Assembly (NCBI RefSeq): GCF_033568475.1
Contig: NC_133123.1
Span: forward strand, 20,136,622-20,200,621
DNA length: 64,000 nt
Direction: 5' to 3'
Origin: Henckelia pumila
Lineage: Eukaryota; Streptophyta; Magnoliopsida; Lamiales; Gesneriaceae
The notes beneath the pieces are model-generated. The model ran no database searches. It was not told the DNA's origin and saw nothing but the letters and a program-made list of their open reading frames with translations. A program made the translations under genes and the position numbers. This document shows, piece by piece, positions 58,518 to 64,000 of the stretch (its first letter is position 1; each line of letters starts with the position of its first letter).

Positions 58518-58545
58518 AAGAGATGTGTGTATTTATAGTTTTTGA
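58518..58545 (-). promoter_or_regulatory. Probable TATA box for the 58403 ORF
   Basis: On the minus strand, aaactataaatacacacatc lies about 130 bp before the start codon. Confidence 0.55.
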
Positions 58546-58891
58546 TGGAGTAGAAAACTGATCCGATGTGGCTTGCTCAAAATGTAATAGATTTTGAAAT
58601 TTGAAATTTGAAAATTTGCGCTACTACCGTGTAAAGTTATTTGGGCAGTAGGGATTTAATTACAAATTCCATGTGTCATATATGGGTTGATGTTAAGTGA
58701 AAGGACATTTAATATTAAATAATATAAATCGACGGCTAACTCAAGTCCCAATGACTATCCTCTATTGATAAATGCTAAAATGGCGTGTAAGGTAAGTCAT
58801 CAGTAGTTATAATGACTGTGGACATCTTGTGATCGGTCGATATGAGGAGGCAAGAAGACATTGATAACTCTTCATCTTCCAACATGTTCCT

Positions 58892-58910
58892 ATAAATACA
58901 CAGTCACTCA
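58892..58910 (+). promoter_or_regulatory. Probable TATA box, plus strand
   Basis: tcctataaatacacagtcac lies upstream of a plus-strand conceptual ORF at about 58970. It is the mirror partner of the minus-strand TATA box at 58518-58545. Confidence 0.5.
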
Positions 58911-58969
58911 AAGATTAAAGGCATCAGTTGTTTCCAACACACATAATAGCAAAAAAATACCCGGCCCTG

Positions 58970-59400
58970 TAGTAGAATATGTGAGGAGTTTAACGCTGTC
59001 CTAACCCATGTTCGGAAGAGGGATTATGAGGAAAGGGTTACTTAGAAGGTCCTGACAGTATGATCAGCTTTGGAGGAGCTTCGTCTGCATTTGTCTCCTG
59101 CTTCACCACCATTTTCCTCTGCTGCTGGTCGTCTCTTTGCTGCTTTGGAGCGACATTACAAAGAGGTGTTGTGGACTTCCCGCACCAATTACATTTTCTG
59201 TTCTGAATGTGTCTATCTGTTCTTGCTTTACAAAGAGCGGGAGTAATTGGAAGTCATCCAAGCTAATGATTTTGGCTTTGGTAGATCACCTACTCTCGAG
59301 CTTACAACCTTTATGAATGTATGGAGGGTGACTGTAGATAGGGAAATCACAAAAGTTTTGCTGGTCTTTGAGGCTCTTGAATAAAAAATCTTTATTTTTC
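58970..59400 (+). pseudogene. Decayed plus-strand ORF, head to head with the 58403 ORF
   Basis: Conceptual translation gives THVRKRDYEER, then LEELRLHLSPASPPFSSAAG and RHYKEVLWTSRTNYIFC, and TLELTTFMNVWRVTVD. These form a readable series with several stops. I do not recognise the family. Confidence 0.4.
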
Positions 59401-60457
59401 TGCGAATATTGTGTTAGTTTACTGCTGGGTGAAAGAATTAGTAAGCAAGTAATCAACCCATACTCGGTTAAGAAGAGCTCAGTCGTGTCACACCCAAATT
59501 ACCCGACTCAACTCAGATAAACAAAATATGCAGTAGTGAGAGTAGGGATCGATTCCACGAGGAAAGTGAAATTTAGCATGTTCTAAAATAAAATGAAAGG
59601 GGTTTTGAGTTTTGAATTAACTACTAAAATGTAACAGCAATTAAAAATAAATTTTTTCACTAACATGCAAGATTGAAAATTATAGAAAAGAATCAAGTAA
59701 AAACAAGCCTTGGGATCGGTCAACTACACCCTTGAAATCATTCATTCGATCATCGATTATCTAAAAATAATTAATTCTAATTGAATATTCATCATTGTAA
59801 ATTTAATTCCGATTTCACCTTAATCTTAGTTAACTAGACATAAGCGTTCTAAATTAACTCTTACCAATAAATTAACCCAATACAAGCGATTAGATTTAAA
59901 TTCAAGGTAGCATGCAAACTAGTAAAACTGATGAATCTAGATAACACATACACAGGCGGACGTACTTAATCTAGTCAATTGTTGTCCCTACAAATTAAAA
60001 AATTCGCAAGCGAAAAATATCAATCGTAGTTGCTTCGCAAATTAGTTGATTCAAACAATTTTGGATTTGAATTCTAATTTAGCAGTAGATTGTAAAGCAA
60101 AATCCTAGAGTGATCAATCCGAAAATCCCACATACAAGAATGAAATAATCCAAAACTCAATAATAATTAAACACTGAAAATTCGAATCTCACAAATAAAT
60201 AAAGTCAAGGGCTTTTATTCCTCAACCAAGTTCTAGAGTCTAGCCACAAATATTCATGAAAATTCACAAGAAAAATCAAAAGAAAAGAAGAAATGTACGA
60301 AAAGTTGGAATAAAACTTAGCCGCCAATGAATACTTGGTGTTATATTGGCCAAAAATCTAACTATAATCTAGAAAAATGGAATATAAGACCTAATAAATT
60401 ACTAGAATCCTTAAAAAGGGAGTTTCCTAAATTAAAAAGGCTTTCCCCAACTGCGCG
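59401..60457. other. Unassigned repeat, start of a minus-strand retroelement region
   Basis: It contains a gagtagggatcgattccacg segment like the agtatcgttcccac of 53010, so it may be a relative of the 52948-54399 unit. No gene is seen. Confidence 0.4.
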
Positions 60458-60637
60458 GCTCGCGATTGGTAAAAGTTGGCGGATCGAGCGAGCCAAACTC
60501 TGTTATATTTTCCGCAATTTTTCTTCCTGCCACTCGATCGGTAGAGTTTAGCAGATCGAGCAGCCAAATCTCTATTTTGAATTCTTATTTGTTCACCTCT
60601 CTCGCTCGATCGGTTAAGTCTCGCAGATCGAGCGAGA
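60458..60637. repeat. Three hairpin units with ctcgatc / gatcgag arms
   Basis: Units at about 60458-60494, 60532-60565 and 60601-60637 each have a gctcgatcgg-type left arm and a gatcgagcgag-type right arm around a 12-16 base loop, spaced about 70 bp apart. One more left arm lies at 63557. Confidence 0.85.
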
Positions 60638-62006
60638 ATAGTTCTGTCCAAATGTTCTTCAAAATGTCACGTCCTACAAAATAAACCCGGGAGAATGTTA
60701 TGAAGACACGATAAATGAAATACGAACAAAATACCTAATTAAAACACATAAATACATGCAAAACAACAACAGAATGATATTAAAATATTCAACACAAACA
60801 TGACTATCAAATTCCCCCACACTTAAATCCTTGCTCGCCCTCGAGCAAGTTATGCAAAACAAAATGAAAACATAACAAAAACATAAGCAAGGACGAATCA
60901 TGCATAACATAGCCTCAAAGAAGTTCCTCACACAAATAAAAATTTTACACATACTCTCGATTATCAATGATACACCTTCGGTCGAATGTGAACGTGTGTG
61001 TGTGACATGTTACCCCAGCTACATGCAACTTCAAAAGACAAAGTTTCAAGACTGTTCACCGACCTATAACAATTCAGTGTAAGTTTCACAATTATGAACT
61101 CTCCTCTCAATAACCTTTCAACAAAACACAACTCTCTTGATATATAGTTATGCACCATCGGATTTTGCATCCGACAATTTAAAAGTCCCAATAATTGCCC
61201 GCATACTTAGCTATAAGTAGATATTATTCGAATTTCAAGCCCCTCGTCTATAGCCCGGATGGAACTATAATCTCATTAAGTCCGCAAAATTAGCTATGAA
61301 ATAGTGACTAGAATTTCAGCCACATTCCAAGCCTGGATGGAATTGTTATTTAAAAAATTTTCAAAAAGTTTAACCCCATTTTATGCGCATACTTAGCCAC
61401 AAACAAGACGATTAGGATATCAATCTTCTTGCTCGCAACCCGGATGGAGTTAATTGGAATTTCATAAACGTTTCATAAAATATTCTAACTAGTGCGCCCA
61501 AGATCATATATGTCACATCAAATAGATCATCAAGATTCAAGAAAATATCAAGTTCCACAAACACTTATTGCCGTGCAATGGTCCAACAGACATCCACAGT
61601 ATCTAATACATCACTACAATTCACTGGTTAAACATGTGTGCTTGAAATATATTCACTAATCAACCTATGTTTCTTATATCCAATCAAGAGTAAAAATTTT
61701 CACAAAAATTCAAGTTTTTCAATTTCATCATCATAGGCTAACAATCTTCATCCTCAACTTATGCATACGACACAAACATGAAACAACGACAAACAATTTA
61801 CAAACTCTATGAAATTATTCAACAAAAACAAATGAAGAACCATGAATGCACCCACCCACACTTAGCTAAAGCATTGCCCTCAATGCTTCAAAACACAAAC
61901 TCAAACACAAACAAATAACAAAATGACAATGCAATGCAATGCAAAATGCAAAATGCAAAATGCAAAACAAAACTCCCCTAATTTAATTGTTGGCGTCATC
62001 CTTCTC
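60638..62006. other. Noncoding retroelement region with a triple repeat
   Basis: A unit of about 80-100 bp containing gcatacttagc and agcccggatggaa occurs three times (from about 61201, 61282 and 61385). A stretch with cccccacacttaaatccttgctcgcc (about 60815) recalls sequences next to Athila/Tat-like elements, but this is uncertain. The open frames are chance. Confidence 0.45.
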
Positions 62007-63058
62007 TTAGAACTTATGAGGGAGGACCTGATTGACATACTGAAATTGGAATGGTAGAGGGTAGGGTAAAGCAGCCGTAACAGAGGCTGTATCAAGGCCG
62101 AGATGCATAGAGATGCCCCGTAGAAGAGCATCCACAACTTGAGAATTATGCGCAGCCACATAATTGAATTCATTTTGGTAATGGGCAAAGGCTGTGAGCT
62201 CGCGGATAGAATCAGCTTGAGAGTGATGAGAAGGCTGAGGTGGCCGAGGTGGAGCCTGACGAATAACAAATTGACCATCCTCCACAAAGTGCTTGACCCT
62301 GTAGGATTTCTTACCATAAACTGCAGCTTTGTCCACGGGACGCATGGGCTGCAACCATTCCTCATCGAAGCGAGTGGGAACACTGGCGCGGATACACAGT
62401 TATGTAATAATAAGCGAGAAGTAGAGACCCAATGAGGCGGAGGAAATCGACCATCGGATCTCGCTGTGTATCATGCGGCCCACATTTATCGGCCATCCCA
62501 TATCGAGAGCATAAATAAGTAAGGCACGCTCAAGATTAACATCGCTAGTGTGCAATATCGACATCAAGGGTTTAGTCAGAAAGATGTACCATGTGGCCGG
62601 ATTCAAGGTCAAGTAACGCTCCTTAAAAATCAGGGAAGATACATGATCAAGCCACGAAGCTCCAATGTAGGCCAGTTGGCCGATTACCTCATCTAAATCG
62701 GGTCGATCTTTAGGCTTTGATGAAGGGTATCATCGACGTCCTGAGTCACAAGCAGAGAATTCAACTCATTCGGCTCAAAAGATATCAATTTGCCTCGAAC
62801 AAACGCTTTCCCATCGGTCCTCTCCGCAACATTTGCGTAAAATTCACACACTATAGGAACGATAGAGGCTTGCGGTTGTTTACAAAATGATTCCCAACCA
62901 TGTTGTTCAATAAAACGATACACCACACTATCAGAATAAGCAAGTTAAATCCCGTGTTCGGGGATAGGAGAGCGGTGTACCTTGGCGTGATCGTATCGAT
63001 CACGTGCCGCCTGGTTAACGAATTTTTTGGCGAGGGCTTGTGAAGAGGCAGCGGCCAT
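62007..63058 (-). pseudogene. Transposase_32-like plant transposon protein
   Basis: From the ATG at 63058: MAAASSQALAKKFVNQ, SPIPEHGI, then VVYRFIEQHGWESFC, SIVPIVCEFYANVAE and VRGKLISFEPNELNSLL. After a frameshift near 62695: ERYLTLNPATWYIFLTKP and RALLIYALDMGWPINVG, and a C-terminal part ending QVLPHKF. The order fits the domain named 'putative plant transposon protein' (Transposase_32), often linked to gypsy-like elements, despite its name. A TAA at about 62945 and a later stop near 62400 confirm decay. Assignment is by recall. Confidence 0.65.
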
Positions 63059-64000
63059 GGAGCTTGGATTTAAAAGTCTCGTTGGTGAGTCAAACTCTTT
63101 TGGGTCTCATGATCAATCAGTAATAGAGACGTAGAACACGGTGCGGGAATAGAAGCGGCGACATCTAGGAACCGGGTAGTGGCCGGAAAGGACAGGGGCG
63201 GCAACCGGGCAGAGGAACGGCCGACAGGTGTGAATGAAGCGCAAACACGATAGAAAAACAGAGAACTGGCCAACGGAGGTGGAGAGATGTGGCATCCGGT
63301 GAGTCAGCAGTGATGGCGGCGTGCGGCTTGAGTGAGTGATGGCAGCCGGCGAGTCGCAAAGACACGGCGTGAGAGTCTTCTAGACGGAGGGGATGACCGG
63401 AGATGGATGAAGACAGTGACAGAGGTGTTCCTGCGATTGAGATGAAGGGGATTAGAGATGGTAAGGGTTTGGGGATTTAGGGATTTCAGAAAAAGAGAGA
63501 AGAGAGAATGAGAGAGGTAAGAGGGGGTATCGCGATTTTAATCGCGATACAGGGGCCTCGCTCGATCGGTTGAAATCATGGTTCGCAAAAACGGTATTGG
63601 AATGGCCGTTTCGGCCGTTCCAGAACCGTATCACTCTCCACCTTTACGCTATTCCGGAGCTTGAATGGTGTTGTCTTGGGTCGCCGTTTTAGAGGGAAAA
63701 AACGGGGATATAATGGTGAAATAACATCGGAACGGTGGAACGGATCGGTTTTTTTCTGAGAAATAGGAGAGGAACATTTACCCTAATTTTATTCCTGTGC
63801 TCTGTGTCTGTTTTGTGTTGACGAGCTAAAGGGGAGAGAGTTAGACGGTGAGGTGAGATGAGCGATGATAGAAATGGGCTGGGCTGGGGCCGTAAATTTT
63901 TTTTTGTTATTTTATTTTATTTTTTGTTTTATATTATATTAAAGTTTATTATATTATAATTTATAAAATATGAGTTATTATTTAGAAAATAATTTGATTA
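63059..64000. other. Upstream region of the Transposase_32-like ORF; unassigned
   Basis: It is purine-rich and GC-richer than the rest up to about 63550, with gagagaagagagaatgag runs. From 63570 to 63760 there are inverted short segments (gaatggccgtttcggccgtt, aacggtggaacggatcgg) that could be a small foldback element. No coding sequence is recognised. Confidence 0.45.

Noticed and set aside
60458..60637. Evenly spaced repeats as a CRISPR array
   Set aside because: Plant nuclear DNA, only three units, and the repeats diverge; better read as hairpin repeats of a mobile element.
62139..62435. 98-codon plus-strand frame
   Set aside because: Shadow of the Transposase_32-like ORF on the minus strand.
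63070..63365. Overlapping minus-strand frames upstream of 63058
   Set aside because: Three frames overlap with no domain; likely leader or promoter sequence of higher GC content.
1..64000. A prokaryotic-type defence or other new gene system
   Set aside because: No operon-like gene set exists; everything recognisable is plant transposon sequence plus one dynamin-like gene.

Overview
The window looks like plant nuclear DNA: AT-rich, made almost entirely of nested transposable elements, with one host-type gene relic. Retroelement protein remnants around 57.5-58.4 kb resemble families I associate with Lamiales, Gesneriaceae in particular. That placement comes from memory and is moderate at best. 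No element carries an uninterrupted transposase or polyprotein, so this is old, heterochromatin-like sequence.

Layout. 1-8348: Ty3/gypsy (Tekay/Del-like chromovirus) with a 2.1 kb 3' LTR, its 5' LTR cut by the window edge, and a hAT-type MITE (2782-3668) inserted in its reverse transcriptase. 8.6-8.7 kb: a foldback MITE. 8863-13227: a decayed Ty1/copia element (minus). 13.2-13.9 kb: a hAT transposase tail. 15042-17087: a dynamin-related (DRP4C-like) gene with two frameshifts (minus). 17.3-18.1 kb: an old copia LTR and flank, repeated at 34.4-40.1 kb. 20350-25880: a Mutator element with 9-bp target duplications and two convergent genes (a MuDR-type transposase and a plant-mobile-domain-like protein). 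26368-30818: a PIF/Harbinger element holding a Helitron (26697-28870) and a HARBI1-type transposase. 31.7-34.2 kb: two more hAT MITEs and a SINE; another SINE lies at 18.5 kb. 34794-39354: a complete copia element with LTRs and target duplication, sitting in the second copy of the 17.3-18.1 kb repeat.

39.5-45.9 kb is an older copia relic split by several insertions, including a solo gypsy LTR (41513-42679) and two hAT remnants. 45924-52831 is a second gypsy element (plus). It is interrupted by a third one in the opposite orientation (49130-51784), which is internally deleted. 52.9-64 kb holds less easily classified material: a segment with GC-rich repeats, an LTR-like motif array, a minus-strand retroelement ORF with a head-to-head partner, hairpin repeats, and a Transposase_32-like ORF (62007-63058).

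The genes do not form a host pathway; they are parts of separate mobile elements. The most notable points are copia primer-binding sites that match the anticodon arm of tRNA-Ile with inosine read as G, arrays of 17-bp palindromes upstream of the TATA box in three gypsy LTRs, and the convergent two-gene Mutator element. Nested insertions and target duplications allow a relative order of events to be read directly.
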